A program made the translations under genes and the position numbers. The notes beneath the pieces were generated by a model. That model was not told where the DNA came from, ran no database searches, and was given only the letters and a program-made list of their open reading frames with translations. Below are positions 42,286 to 51,581 of a stretch of 58,221 nucleotides of DNA, piece after piece (position 1 is the stretch's first letter; each line of letters opens with the position of its first letter). The stretch comes from Microbacterium testaceum (GTDB lineage: Bacteria > Actinomycetota > Actinomycetes > Actinomycetales > Microbacteriaceae): contig NZ_LDRU01000085.1 in assembly GCF_001476285.1 (NCBI RefSeq), forward strand, positions 1 through 58,221, written 5' to 3'.

Positions 42286-43614
42286 ATGAGCCATGACACC
42301 GTCCGCGCGCCGAGCTGGCCCGGGTACGCCGAAGTCCACCGCGTCACCACGCTGCTCCGCCGCGAGTCCGTCGGCGGGATGCTCCTCGTCGTCGCGGCGA
42401 TCGCGGCGATCATCTGGGCGAACTCCCCGGCGTCCGAGGCGTACTTCGCGCTGCGCGACTTCCGCTTCGGTTACGAGCCCTGGCACCTCGAGCTCAGCGT
42501 CGGAGCGTGGGCCGCGGACGGCCTCCTCGCGATCTTCTTCTTCCTGGTCGGTCTCGAGCTCAAGCGCGAGATCGTCGTCGGGAGCCTCCGCCGGCTGAAC
42601 ACCGCGATCGTCCCTGTCACGGCCGCTTTCGCGGGCGTCGCCGTGCCCGCGCTCATCTACGTCGCGATCGTGCACACCCAGCCGAGCCTGCTCGCGGGCT
42701 GGGCGATCCCCACGGCGACCGACATCGCCTTCGCTGTCGCCGTGCTCGCCCTCGTCGGCTCGCACCTGCCCGGCCCTCTGCGCATCTTCCTGCTGACCCT
42801 CGCCGTGGTCGACGACCTCATCGCGATCGCGATCATCGCGATCTTCTACACCAGTGACATCGCGCTGCTCCCGCTCGGCGTCTTCGCCGTGCTCGTCGTC
42901 GTCTACGGCGCGATCGCCCACCGCGCCCGCGCGTGGTTCGCCCGCACGCCGTGGGCCGCGTGGGTGGTTCTGCTCCCGATCGGATTCGCCGCGTGGGCCT
43001 TCCTGCACGCCTCGGGCGTGCACGCCACCATCGCCGGCGTCGCGCTGGCCTTCACCATTCCGGTCGCCGCCTCGCGCCGCCGCGAGGCGAACACGATGGA
43101 CCTTGCGGAGCAGTTCGAGCACCGCTTCCGTCCGATCTCGGCCGGCATCGCCGTCCCACTGTTCGCCTTCTTCGCCGCGGGCGTCTCGGTCGGCGGCGGC
43201 GACGGCCTTCTGCGCGCTGTCATGGACCCCGTCACGATCGGCGTCGTCGCCGGTCTCGTTCTCGGCAAGCCCATCGGCATCCTGCTGGGCGTGCGCCTGC
43301 TCACCCTGGTGACGAAGGTGCGTCTCGACCCCGCGCTGAAGTGGATCGACCTCGCGGGCGTCGGTCTGCTGGCGGGTATCGGCTTCACGGTGTCGCTGCT
43401 GATCGCCGAGCTGAGCTTCGGCGACGGCTCGCCGCACACCGACGACGCGAAGATCGCGATCATGGTCGCCTCGCTCCTGGCATCCGTCCTGGCATCCTGC
43501 GTGCTCCTCGTCCGCAACCGTCGCTACAAGCAGTTGGCGCGCGACGAAGAGGTGGATGCCGACGGCGACGACGTTCCGGACGTGTACCAGCAGCCGCTGC
43601 CGCCGGGGCGCTGA
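42286..43614 (+). CDS. nhaA: NhaA-type Na+/H+ antiporter
   Basis: Antiporter of 442 residues with about 12 helices that exports sodium in exchange for protons. The ion-binding residues are Asp146 in TATDIAFAVAVLALVG and the Asp176-Asp177 pair in LAVVDDLIAIA; AIFFFLVGLELKREIVVGSL and LLAGIGFTVSLLIAELSF are further family segments. GGAGG lies four bases before the ATG, which fixes the start; the frame is open for 39 codons upstream. The acidic C-terminal tail DEEVDADGDDVPDVY is unusual but common in actinobacterial copies. The stop lies four bases from the stop of the convergent rhamnosidase gene. Confidence 0.95.
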   Translation: MSHDTVRAPSWPGYAEVHRVTTLLRRESVGGMLLVVAAIAAIIWANSPASEAYFALRDFRFGYEPWHLELSVGAWAADGLLAIFFFLVGLELKREIVVGSLRRLNTAIVPVTAAFAGVAVPALIYVAIVHTQPSLLAGWAIPTATDIAFAVAVLALVGSHLPGPLRIFLLTLAVVDDLIAIAIIAIFYTSDIALLPLGVFAVLVVVYGAIAHRARAWFARTPWAAWVVLLPIGFAAWAFLHASGVHATIAGVALAFTIPVAASRRREANTMDLAEQFEHRFRPISAGIAVPLFAFFAAGVSVGGGDGLLRAVMDPVTIGVVAGLVLGKPIGILLGVRLLTLVTKVRLDPALKWIDLAGVGLLAGIGFTVSLLIAELSFGDGSPHTDDAKIAIMVASLLASVLASCVLLVRNRRYKQLARDEEVDADGDDVPDVYQQPLPPGR

Positions 43615-43618
43615 GAGG

Positions 43619-46201
43619 TCAGACCGGCGCGTACCTCGGCATCCGGCATCGCAGTTCGTGAACACCGGAACCGACCTCGACCACCTCGCCGTCGGGGAGG
43701 CTGACCACACCCGACGCTCCGGTGGGCACTGTCAGGGCGACCCGCATCACCCCTTCGTCGAGGCGCCACTCGATCGCCGCCCGACCATAGGGCGTTTCGT
43801 GCGCGGTCCGCGCGAACTCCAGGCCCCCACCCGGGTGGGGCGCGAACGCGATCCTCCGGTAGCCCGGCTCGAGCGGGGCGAGGCCCCCTACTGTGCGGTG
43901 GATCCAGTCCGCCACCGCCCCCAGTGCAAAGTGATTGAACGAGGTCATCCCTCCCGGGTTCACCGTGCCGTCGGGCAGCAGGCTGTCCCACCGCTCCCAC
44001 GTCGTCGTCCCGCCCGACAGCACCGTGTACATCCACGACGGGCACTCGCGTTCGAGAAGCAGGTCATACGCGACGTCGACGTGACCGGAGTGGGTGAGGG
44101 CATCTGTGATGAGCGGAGTACCCGCGAATCCGGTGGCGATACGGTTGCCGCCCGCGCGCACGAGATCGGCCAGCCGGCTCCCCCAGCGCGCGAGTTCCTC
44201 CTGATCGGCAGCGAGCTCGAACTCGATCGCCAGGGCATAAGCGGTCTGAGCATCGCTGGTGAGAAGACCCGAGTCCGCGACGTACTCCGCACGGAAGGCG
44301 GCCTTCACCTCTGCAGAGAGTCGCGCATACGTCGTTTGATCGTCGGCCTTGCCAAGCACGCCCGCGGCCTTCGCGAGGTGCAGGCTCGACCAGGCGAAGT
44401 AGGCGGTGGCGACCAGATATCGGTCGGTCGTGGCATCCGCGGGGTCGTGCGGAGGCGCGGCGGGATCGAGCCAATCGCCCAGCTGGAAGCCCGTGTTCCA
44501 CAGCCGCGAGGGACCGGCTAGCCGGGCGACGAGGTCAACCCAGCGCTTCGCCGAGTCGTACTGATCGCGCAGGATCTGCTCGTCACCGAACTGCCGGTAC
44601 AGCGTCCAGGGGGTGAGTGCGGCCACGTCGCCCCAGGCCGCGCCCGGGCGGATCGGCGTCCACTCGTCGCCGCCGGGGATGACTGGGACGTACCAGGGGA
44701 CCGTGCCGTCGGGGAGCTGCTCGGCAGCGACATCACGGAGCCATGAGCGCAGCATCCCCGAGCAGTCGTAGAGGTAGGACGCAGCCGGGGCGAAGACCTG
44801 CAGGTCACCTGTCCAGCCGAGCCGTTCGTCGCGTTGGGGGCAGTCGGTCGGGATGTCGACGAAGTTGTCGCGCATCGACCACCGGATGTTCTCGTGGAGT
44901 CGGTTGAGCAGGGGGTCTGATGACTCGAACCATCCCGTCCGCTCCATGTCTGTGTGGTAAACCCGGGCGACGACGTCCCCGGGGGCGATCTCGCCGGACC
45001 ACCCTGTGATCTCGGCGTAGCGGAAGCCGTGGATTGTGAAGCGGGGCTCCCACGAGATGCGCGAGCCGTCTGCGATCAGCACGTCGGTCGCCGCCGCGCC
45101 GCGCAGGGGGCGGGTGTACAGCTCCCCGTCCTGCAGCACTTCTGCGTGACGGAGAGTGAGGACGCGGCCTTCGTCGGCCTTCACGTCGAGGCGGAGCCTG
45201 CCCGAGATGTTCTGACCGAAGTCGAGGATCCACGCACCCGACGCCGACGCGGTCACCGAGACAGGCAACAGCTCCTCGGTGCAACGCACGGGAGGGCCCT
45301 CCGGCGCGATCAGCGTGGCGTGGTCGACGGGCAGTGCTCGAACCCCGGACCACTCACGCCCAGGGGCCGTCGCCCAATCGTCGCGCTGGAGACGCGCGTC
45401 GTAACGCTCGCCCTCGTAGAGACCCGTGCTGATGATGGGGCTCGGCGCCGCTTCCCAGGATTCATCGGTGGCCACCACGGTGCGCGTGCCGTCGGCATGC
45501 TCGATCTCGAGTTGTGCAATGAGACCGATGTCGCTGCCGTAGAGATTCGGATACCCGCCGTGGAAGCCGAGTCGACCGCGGTACCACCCATCGGAGAGCC
45601 ACGAACCGATGGCATTCTCCCCGACGGCGAGGTGCTCGGTCACGTCGTAGGTGTAGTAGCGCAGACGCTGCCCGTACACCGTCCATCCGGGCGAGAGGGC
45701 GTCGTCTCCGACGCGCTGGCCGTTGATCTCGACTTCGTACAGACCGTGAGCGCTGACGTACAGTCTGGCTCGCGACACGGTCGACGCCACGGAGAACGAC
45801 GTGCGCACGCGTGGCGGTCGGCGCAGCTCTTCGGCGTCTTCCTGCCACGCGGGACCCACCACCGAGGCCACCCAGTCATCAGCGTGAAGCAACCCGGTCT
45901 CGACGGGCGCGGACGGTGACCAATCGGAGATCACCCCGTCGTCACCGCATACCCGCACACGAACCGACGCGCGCTGTCGCGAGCGGAGGGGCTCGAACGG
46001 CCAGTCCACCAGGACGGACTCGCGGCTCTCGACCCGCACCCTTTGAGGTGGCCCTCCATCAGAGACCGCCTCGAGCTCATAGGCGCTCTGCCGCCACCGC
46101 GCAGGCGCCGTGGTCTTCCACGACAGCCTCGGTTCGGGCACACCGATTCCGAGCGCACCCGGCAGGTGCTCGAAGGTGGGGGGGGATACGTCGATGGTCA
46201 T
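43619..46201 (-). CDS. alpha-L-rhamnosidase (GH78)
   Basis: Glycoside hydrolase of 860 residues with the GH78 domain order: N-terminal beta-sandwich domains, then an (alpha/alpha)6 barrel and a C-terminal beta domain. The catalytic acid is expected in DCPQRDERLGWTGD (near residue 450) and the base in WERWDSLLPDG (near 737). There is no signal peptide, so it acts inside the cell on imported rhamnosides. The start overlaps the dehydrogenase stop by four bases (ATGA). A run of eight Gs on the plus strand (46178-46185) encodes the early Ser-Pro-Pro. It is the last gene of the LacI-controlled import operon. Confidence 0.93.
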   Translation of the reverse strand: MTIDVSPPTFEHLPGALGIGVPEPRLSWKTTAPARWRQSAYELEAVSDGGPPQRVRVESRESVLVDWPFEPLRSRQRASVRVRVCGDDGVISDWSPSAPVETGLLHADDWVASVVGPAWQEDAEELRRPPRVRTSFSVASTVSRARLYVSAHGLYEVEINGQRVGDDALSPGWTVYGQRLRYYTYDVTEHLAVGENAIGSWLSDGWYRGRLGFHGGYPNLYGSDIGLIAQLEIEHADGTRTVVATDESWEAAPSPIISTGLYEGERYDARLQRDDWATAPGREWSGVRALPVDHATLIAPEGPPVRCTEELLPVSVTASASGAWILDFGQNISGRLRLDVKADEGRVLTLRHAEVLQDGELYTRPLRGAAATDVLIADGSRISWEPRFTIHGFRYAEITGWSGEIAPGDVVARVYHTDMERTGWFESSDPLLNRLHENIRWSMRDNFVDIPTDCPQRDERLGWTGDLQVFAPAASYLYDCSGMLRSWLRDVAAEQLPDGTVPWYVPVIPGGDEWTPIRPGAAWGDVAALTPWTLYRQFGDEQILRDQYDSAKRWVDLVARLAGPSRLWNTGFQLGDWLDPAAPPHDPADATTDRYLVATAYFAWSSLHLAKAAGVLGKADDQTTYARLSAEVKAAFRAEYVADSGLLTSDAQTAYALAIEFELAADQEELARWGSRLADLVRAGGNRIATGFAGTPLITDALTHSGHVDVAYDLLLERECPSWMYTVLSGGTTTWERWDSLLPDGTVNPGGMTSFNHFALGAVADWIHRTVGGLAPLEPGYRRIAFAPHPGGGLEFARTAHETPYGRAAIEWRLDEGVMRVALTVPTGASGVVSLPDGEVVEVGSGVHELRCRMPRYAPV

Positions 46202-47238
46202 GCGGAGGTCGTCTCATCCTGCTGGGGGTGAATCATGGGCTTGAGCGCGGAACGGTCGTGTCCGGGAAGAAGGAGGGCCTCGTGGACGCCACTCAACGGA
46301 TGAGTGCTCGTCACGAGGCGGCGAAGGTCGAGCCGCCCACTGCACGCCAGCGCGATGGCATCCGGGTACTGGTGGGCATAGCGGAACGTCCCCGTCACGG
46401 TGATCTCTCGTGATTGGACGATGTCGAGCGGCAGTGTCACGTGCCCATCGCGCGCCACGCCGACGAAGACCGCTCGGCCGGCGCGGCCGAGGGCGGTGAC
46501 GCCGGCCATCACCGCCGAAGGTGCTCCCGAGCACTCCACCAACGCGGTGAACTCACCAGACAAGGCTTCGTTCGCGACATCGATCGTTCTCTGCGCACCG
46601 AGGTCGAGCGCGATGGAGAGCCTCTGGTCAGACAGGTCGCAGACAGTGACGTCTGCGCCTGCAGCGCGAGCAACCTGAAGCACGAGCAGGCCCACGGGAC
46701 CCGCGCCGCTCACAAGGACGCGATCACCGAGTCCGACGCCGGCCTTGCGCACGGCCCACAGTGCGACGGCAAGAGGCTCGATGAGCGCCGCCTCATCGTC
46801 GTCGAGCGCGTCCGGCACGTCATGCGCGAAGTCCGAGGGGATGACGAGGTGGCTCGCAAAGGCCCCGTCGACGGGCGGCGTCGCGAGGAACCGCACGTGC
46901 GAGCACAGGTTGTACCGGCCCGCGCGACAGTCGCCGCACCGTCCACACGGGACTCCCGGTTCGATGGCCACCCGCGAACCGACACGCTCAGGTGAGACGT
47001 CGGCACCGACCTCGACGATGACCCCGGAGGCCTCGTGCCCGAGTACCAGAGGTTCGGTGACCCACGTCGAGCCGATGTGCCCGTCGCGATACCAGTGCAC
47101 GTCGGACCCGCAGACACCGACGGCACGCACTTCGACGAGCACGTCGAGAGGGCCTGGCACCGGCATTGGACGCTGCTCGACATGTGTGGCATCCACTCCC
47201 GTCATGACCGCGGCACGAAGATGTCGCGGCGCGCTCAC
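46198..47238 (-). CDS. zinc-dependent MDR-family polyol/sugar dehydrogenase
   Basis: Medium-chain dehydrogenase of 346 residues. The catalytic zinc site is GVCGSDVHW with LGHEASG, the structural zinc lobe has four cysteines (PCGRCGDCRAGRYNLC), and the NAD-binding motif is GAGPVGLLVLQ. It resembles sorbitol/xylitol and L-threonine dehydrogenases. It starts with GTG overlapping the permease stop (GTGA) and overlaps the rhamnosidase start, so it belongs to the same operon. It may oxidise a sugar released by the rhamnosidase, but no rhamnose-specific pathway gene is nearby and the substrate is open. Confidence 0.9.
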   Translation of the reverse strand: MSAPRHLRAAVMTGVDATHVEQRPMPVPGPLDVLVEVRAVGVCGSDVHWYRDGHIGSTWVTEPLVLGHEASGVIVEVGADVSPERVGSRVAIEPGVPCGRCGDCRAGRYNLCSHVRFLATPPVDGAFASHLVIPSDFAHDVPDALDDDEAALIEPLAVALWAVRKAGVGLGDRVLVSGAGPVGLLVLQVARAAGADVTVCDLSDQRLSIALDLGAQRTIDVANEALSGEFTALVECSGAPSAVMAGVTALGRAGRAVFVGVARDGHVTLPLDIVQSREITVTGTFRYAHQYPDAIALACSGRLDLRRLVTSTHPLSGVHEALLLPGHDRSALKPMIHPQQDETTSA

Positions 47239-48131
47239 CCCTTGACCGCCCCGCTCGCAAGGCCTGCCATGATGCGCTGGTTCAATACCAGGTAGATGGC
47301 GAGGATGCCGAAGACGTTGATGCAGATCGCGGCGAAGAGCGGGCCGTACTGCGTCGCGCCGAATTGACCGGTGAAGTTCAGCAGCCCGACCTGCACGGTG
47401 CGCAATTGCGACGAGTTGGTGAAGGTCAGAGCGATGAGCAGGTCGTTCCAGAAGAAGAAGAACTGCACGAGGCCGACGGTGACGATGGAGTTGCGTGCCA
47501 TCGGCAGTGCGACCGAAAAGAATGACCGGAAGATCGACGCGCCGTCCAAAGTTGAGGCTTCGAACACCTCACGGGGAATGGCGCGGAAATAGGTGGCCAT
47601 CATGAAGACGGTCAGCGGCAGCCCGGTGGCGGTGTACGTGATGATCAGCGGCAACAGCGATCCGGTGATGCCGGCTTGGAAATACACCGAGAACAGGGGC
47701 AGGAGGATCATCTGCCCCGGCACCATGATGCCCGCGAGGAACAGCAGCAGAATGCCAGCCCTTCCGCGGAAGACCATCACCTCGAGCACGAATCCGGCGG
47801 CTACTCCGAGCAACAGCATGAGGAACAGGGCGGGGAACACTGCCAGGACGCTGTTCCCGAGGTACTGACCGATGTTCCCCGTGACCCACGCGTCCGCGTA
47901 GTTCTGGAGGTTGAGGGAGCGCGGCAGAGCCCACGTGGGCGCGTTGAGGAACTCGTCCTGACTCTTGAACGAGTTCATGAGCAGCCAGAGAAGCGGCAGG
48001 ACCTCGATGGCGACGAGCAGCGCGATCAGGACCGAGCCGGGAAGACGGCGCATCGTTGTTCCGCGCACGGTACGGCGGCGGCCGCCGGGGCGGACGGCGT
48101 CGGGATTCTTGGGCAGCGTAGTGGTGGACAT
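47235..48131 (-). CDS. ABC transporter permease, MalG type (rhamnoside operon)
   Basis: Sugar importer permease of 298 residues with six helices after a basic N-terminal segment. The EAA loop is EVFEASTLDGASIFRSFFSV, slightly degenerate (EAS for EAA). The C-terminus RIMAGLASGAVKG is typical. It starts four bases after the partner permease stop and overlaps the dehydrogenase start. It forms the channel with the MalF-type protein; the ATPase must be shared and encoded elsewhere. Confidence 0.93.
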   Translation of the reverse strand: MSTTTLPKNPDAVRPGGRRRTVRGTTMRRLPGSVLIALLVAIEVLPLLWLLMNSFKSQDEFLNAPTWALPRSLNLQNYADAWVTGNIGQYLGNSVLAVFPALFLMLLLGVAAGFVLEVMVFRGRAGILLLFLAGIMVPGQMILLPLFSVYFQAGITGSLLPLIITYTATGLPLTVFMMATYFRAIPREVFEASTLDGASIFRSFFSVALPMARNSIVTVGLVQFFFFWNDLLIALTFTNSSQLRTVQVGLLNFTGQFGATQYGPLFAAICINVFGILAIYLVLNQRIMAGLASGAVKG

Positions 48132-48135
48132 GGGA

Positions 48136-49020
48136 TCAGCCCTTCGTGACGTCGCGGCGGGACGACCGGAAGATGAACACGGTCACGATCAGACACAGAA
48201 CAGTCAGCAGCAGCGCGATCGAGGCGCCATAGCCGTACTCGCCGTAGCTGAACGACGTCTGGAACATGTAGAGCGTCAGCGGAGTGGTAGCGGTTCCCGG
48301 GCCGCCGTTGGTCAGCGCCACGATGGAGTCGAAGACCTTCAGAGTTCCGTTGATCGAGAAGATGATCGACGACAGCAGCACAGGGAGCGACAGCGGCAGC
48401 ACAATGCTGCGCACCATCCGCCATCCGTTCGCGCCGTCGAGGCGGGCGGACTCCATGATGTCGTCGGGGATGTCCAACAGACCGGTGTAGAGCAAAACCG
48501 CGTAGAAGCCCATGGACCGCCAGAGATCCATGATGACGAGGACCACGATCGCGCTCACCGGACTTCCGAACCAGTCGATCGAGCTGATCCCTAAGACATT
48601 CAGAAGAGCGTTGACGGGACCCGTCTGCGGAGCCACCTCGAACAGCTTCTGGAACATCAGAGCGACGGCGACCGTGGGAATGATGACCGGGAAGAAGACG
48701 AGTGTTCGCACCACACTCCCCCGGTTGCGGAGGACGAACACGTAGAACAACGCCAGCAAATAGCCCAGCAGCACCTGGCCGGCGGTGATGATCACCGCGT
48801 ACAACAGCGTGAAGCGCAGCGCTTCAGCGACGCGCGGGTCGCTGAACAGTCGCGCGAGATTCTCGATCCCGACGAACTCGAATCCCGAGATCGCATTGCC
48901 CTCGAACAGGGTGTAGCCGAGCGACCACACCACCGGGATGAGCATCACGAGCGTGTAGACGAGCAGAGCGGGTCCGAGCAGGAGCGCAATCGCCCGCTTG
49001 TCGCCGAGGACTTTGTGCAT
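48136..49020 (-). CDS. ABC transporter permease, MalF type (rhamnoside operon)
   Basis: Importer permease of 294 residues with six helices (LLLGPALLVYTLVMLIPVVW first). The EAA loop is DDIMESARLDGANGWRMVRS. The start at MHKVLGDKRA has AAGGAA upstream; the frame is open further into the intergenic stem-loop without support. It pairs with the MalG-type permease four bases downstream and receives substrate from the lipoprotein encoded upstream. Confidence 0.93.
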   Translation of the reverse strand: MHKVLGDKRAIALLLGPALLVYTLVMLIPVVWSLGYTLFEGNAISGFEFVGIENLARLFSDPRVAEALRFTLLYAVIITAGQVLLGYLLALFYVFVLRNRGSVVRTLVFFPVIIPTVAVALMFQKLFEVAPQTGPVNALLNVLGISSIDWFGSPVSAIVVLVIMDLWRSMGFYAVLLYTGLLDIPDDIMESARLDGANGWRMVRSIVLPLSLPVLLSSIIFSINGTLKVFDSIVALTNGGPGTATTPLTLYMFQTSFSYGEYGYGASIALLLTVLCLIVTVFIFRSSRRDVTKG

Positions 49021-49046
49021 GGGTGTTCCTTCGAGCGGGAGTGGAG

Positions 49047-49077
49047 GGTGGGAGCCGCCGCAGAGACGGCCCCCACC
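49047..49077 (-). other. imperfect stem-loop after the binding-protein gene
   Basis: GGTGGG-A-GCCG pairs with CGGC-C-CCCACC around a nine-base loop, one mismatch in the stem. It starts about 12 bases after the binding-protein stop on the minus strand, in the same position as the stem after the other binding-protein gene of this window. Confidence 0.5.
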
Positions 49078-49088
49078 TCGGGACGGCG

Positions 49089-50381
49089 TCAGCCCAAGTC
49101 GGCCTGGACCAGACTCATGAAGTCCTGCGGCGAGATGGCACCCGTAACCAGCTGCGCGGCGTTCTTCTGGCTGGTCTCGGTGGCCTTGGCATTGAACAGG
49201 GCCTCGAACCACAGCACCGATTCCTTGGTGGATGCGATGCGGTCTTGGACGAGGGTGGTCAGCTCATCGGCTTTGACATCACCGTTGACCTTGAACCCCG
49301 AGATCGTGTTCGCCTCCGACAGCGACTGAGCACCGTAGTTCTTCGCAATGCAGGTGAGCCATGAGCCGGTGTTGTCGTTGTACGCCTTGGCCGACAGAGC
49401 CATGGGCAGACCGACGTTCGCCGGAGTTTGGCTGGAATCACCGGCGCCACCCTGCACGTTCGGGAACGGCATGAATCCGATGTTCTCCGACCCGATCTGG
49501 TTGGCCGCGTCGTCCGCGAAGTTCGCGAGCGCCCAGCTGCCCATGTAGAAGAACGCCGACTTGCCCGTGAGGAAGGTGTTGAAGGCGGTGTCGTAGTCGA
49601 TCGACCCGACGCCCTGACCGAAGTAGCCGGCGGTGCCGAGATCGGCCACGGCCTGAGCCGCGGCGACGTACTCGGGATCTGTGAGCTTCGCCTGTCCGTC
49701 GGCGACCTTTTGCAGAGCGTCGGGACCGAGGTCGCGGAAGATATAGCCGCTGATCAATCGGGTGATCGGCCACCCCTGCTCGCCCGACGCGGAGAACGGT
49801 TGGACGCCCGCGCCCTCGAGCTTCGCCGCGTCAGCGGTGAGCTCGCTCCACGTGGAGGGGACATCGATGCCATTGTCGGCGAGGAGCTTCTTGTTGTACC
49901 AGATGCCCTCGATGTTGTACTGGTAAGGTAAGACGTTGAAGCCGCCGTAGAGCTGCTCGATCGTCGAGATCGCAGCGGGCTCGATCTGGTCGATCACCCC
50001 GAGGTCGGTCAGCGTCTTCTCCAGGTCGAGCACCTGACCGCCCTTGGCCAGTTCCTTCGTCAGCGCGGGAGCGTTGCCCGCGGCGTATTGGGTGGGCAGA
50101 GCATTCTGCCCCGCCAGCAGCTGGAGCTTCTGGTCGAGTTGCGTCTGGGGCACCGTCTCGACCTGCAACGCCTGGGCATCGTTCTCCGCCTTGCACTGGT
50201 CGGTGCTCAGAGTCTTCAGAACCTCGGGAATCGTGGTGTTCTCCTGATTCACCAGAAACGAGAACGACGAACCGGATGCCGCGCCTCCTCCGCCGGCGCA
50301 CGCGGTCAACGCGAGCAGACCGGCGGCACCGGTAGCGATGAGCGCGGCTGTGCGGCGCGAGCGCGTGAATGCTGTGGACAC
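49089..50381 (-). CDS. ABC transporter solute-binding lipoprotein (rhamnoside operon)
   Basis: Extracellular sugar-binding lipoprotein of 430 residues. The signal peptide ends in LLALTACAG with lipidated Cys28, followed by a Gly/Ala/Ser linker. CUT1 features include YNIEGIWYNKKLLADNGIDV, PSTWSELTADAAKLEG, FLTGKSAFFYMGSWALANF and GLPMALSAKA. GTG at 50381 is the start because GAGGAGG lies five bases before it; the frame continues ten codons upstream into the operator. Two matching LacI operators stand just upstream. The likely cargo is a rhamnose-containing glycoside, judged from the GH78 gene in the operon. Confidence 0.92.
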   Translation of the reverse strand: MSTAFTRSRRTAALIATGAAGLLALTACAGGGGAASGSSFSFLVNQENTTIPEVLKTLSTDQCKAENDAQALQVETVPQTQLDQKLQLLAGQNALPTQYAAGNAPALTKELAKGGQVLDLEKTLTDLGVIDQIEPAAISTIEQLYGGFNVLPYQYNIEGIWYNKKLLADNGIDVPSTWSELTADAAKLEGAGVQPFSASGEQGWPITRLISGYIFRDLGPDALQKVADGQAKLTDPEYVAAAQAVADLGTAGYFGQGVGSIDYDTAFNTFLTGKSAFFYMGSWALANFADDAANQIGSENIGFMPFPNVQGGAGDSSQTPANVGLPMALSAKAYNDNTGSWLTCIAKNYGAQSLSEANTISGFKVNGDVKADELTTLVQDRIASTKESVLWFEALFNAKATETSQKNAAQLVTGAISPQDFMSLVQADLG

Positions 50382-50410
50382 TTTTCCTCCTCGAAAACGC
50401 GCCTCGTTCA

Positions 50411-50424
50411 TTGAAGCGCTTCAA
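50411..50424. promoter_or_regulatory. LacI operator A: TTGAAGCGCTTCAA
   Basis: Perfect 14-bp palindrome with the central CG step of LacI-family operators, 30 bases upstream of the binding-protein start codon. It would sit at or just after the promoter of the import operon. Confidence 0.8.
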
Positions 50425-50464
50425 GAGGATTATGCAGGGCACCATCGGGCGCGTCAAGAACTTT

Positions 50465-50478
50465 TTGAAGCGCTTCAG
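50465..50478. promoter_or_regulatory. LacI operator B: TTGAAGCGCTTCAG
   Basis: Second copy of the same site (12-bp perfect core TGAAGCGCTTCA), centred 54 bases (about five helical turns) upstream of operator A and overlapping the stop codon of the LacI gene itself. The spacing allows looping or cooperative binding. Confidence 0.75.
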
Positions 50479-51506
50479 AGCTGCGTCAGCGCGGCAGCTC
50501 GCCCGACCGTGCTTTCGCGCACGACGAGCTCGGGGCGCAGCACGGTCGTCACGTGCTCATGCCCGACTGGGCCGGCCGCGATCTCGGCCAGCAGCAGACG
50601 TAGTCCCTCACGACCCATGTCGAGCCCCTGCATCTGCACCGACGTCAGCGGGATCATCCCACCCCACGCCGCGGAGTTATGGTCGCAGCCCATCACCGCG
50701 ACATCGCCGGGGACGTCGACGCCCTGCGCACCGAACACCTGGATGATCGCCATCGCAAGAAGATCGGTCACGGCGATCACCCCGTCGAGACGACCGCCGC
50801 GCACCTTCGCCACGAGCCCCTCAGCTGCGCGGAGCCCGCCGGGGGGATCGAGATTCTCGGTGGGAACCTCTTCCAGCGTGACGCGCCCGCCCGCCTCCGC
50901 GACCGCGCGGCGGACACCTCGTCGCCGCAACGCGACAGGCTGCAGGTAGTCTCGCCCCCCGACGAACGCCAGGCTGGTACGGCCGATGTCGATGAGATGA
51001 CGCGCCGCCAGATAGCCGACCTCCTCATTGTCGACCAGCACTTGGCAGCAGTCCCCGCGCCCGGTGTCGTAGTTCAGCATCACCGTCGGACGACCGTGTC
51101 GGCGAATACGTGCAACGTCCTCGCTCGCGTCCTCCATGGGAGCGAGCAGGATCCCGCTGACCCTGGCCTCGTCGAAGAAGTCGAGGTCGGCGCGCTGTTG
51201 ATCGATTCTGTTGTCGCTATTGGCGACCAGCACATTCATCCCCAGCTCGGCGGCGTGACGCTGCGCCCCCCGGGCGATGTCGACGAAGAGCGAGTTACTG
51301 ATGTCGATGACCACGAGTCCGACGCTGCGCGAGCGCCCCGCCGCGAGTTGCTGCGCGTTGGAGTTGCGGACGAAGCCGAGTTCGGCGATTGCCTTCTGAA
51401 CCTTCTCTAGCGTGGCCGGAGCGACCTTGGCGGGATGGTTCAAGACGTTCGAGACCGTTCCGAGCGCGACCCCGGCGTGCCGAGCAACGTCGGAGATACT
51501 CGGCAT
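50475..51506 (-). CDS. LacI-family regulator of the rhamnoside operon
   Basis: Regulator of 343 residues. The helix-turn-helix is PSISDVARHAGVALGTVSNV, then hinge LGFVRNSNAQQLAAGRS and a sugar-binding domain (GLVVIDISNSLFVDIARGAQ, LAFVGGRDYLQPVA, DVAVMGCDHNSAAWGGM). The start at MPSISDVA is the usual LacI N-terminus, with AAGG upstream; a GTG six codons earlier (51524) is an alternative. Operators of one sequence type flank it on both sides (50411, 50465, 51582), so it should repress itself and the importer-dehydrogenase-rhamnosidase operon. Effector unknown, possibly rhamnose or a rhamnoside. Confidence 0.93.
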   Translation of the reverse strand: MPSISDVARHAGVALGTVSNVLNHPAKVAPATLEKVQKAIAELGFVRNSNAQQLAAGRSRSVGLVVIDISNSLFVDIARGAQRHAAELGMNVLVANSDNRIDQQRADLDFFDEARVSGILLAPMEDASEDVARIRRHGRPTVMLNYDTGRGDCCQVLVDNEEVGYLAARHLIDIGRTSLAFVGGRDYLQPVALRRRGVRRAVAEAGGRVTLEEVPTENLDPPGGLRAAEGLVAKVRGGRLDGVIAVTDLLAMAIIQVFGAQGVDVPGDVAVMGCDHNSAAWGGMIPLTSVQMQGLDMGREGLRLLLAEIAAGPVGHEHVTTVLRPELVVRESTVGRAAALTQL

Positions 51507-51581
51507 CCGGTCGCCTTGCTGCACTCGAGGTCCCCTTCGCCAACGGTGTCGATCAGTTGGATGCTAACCGATCGAGGCGCC

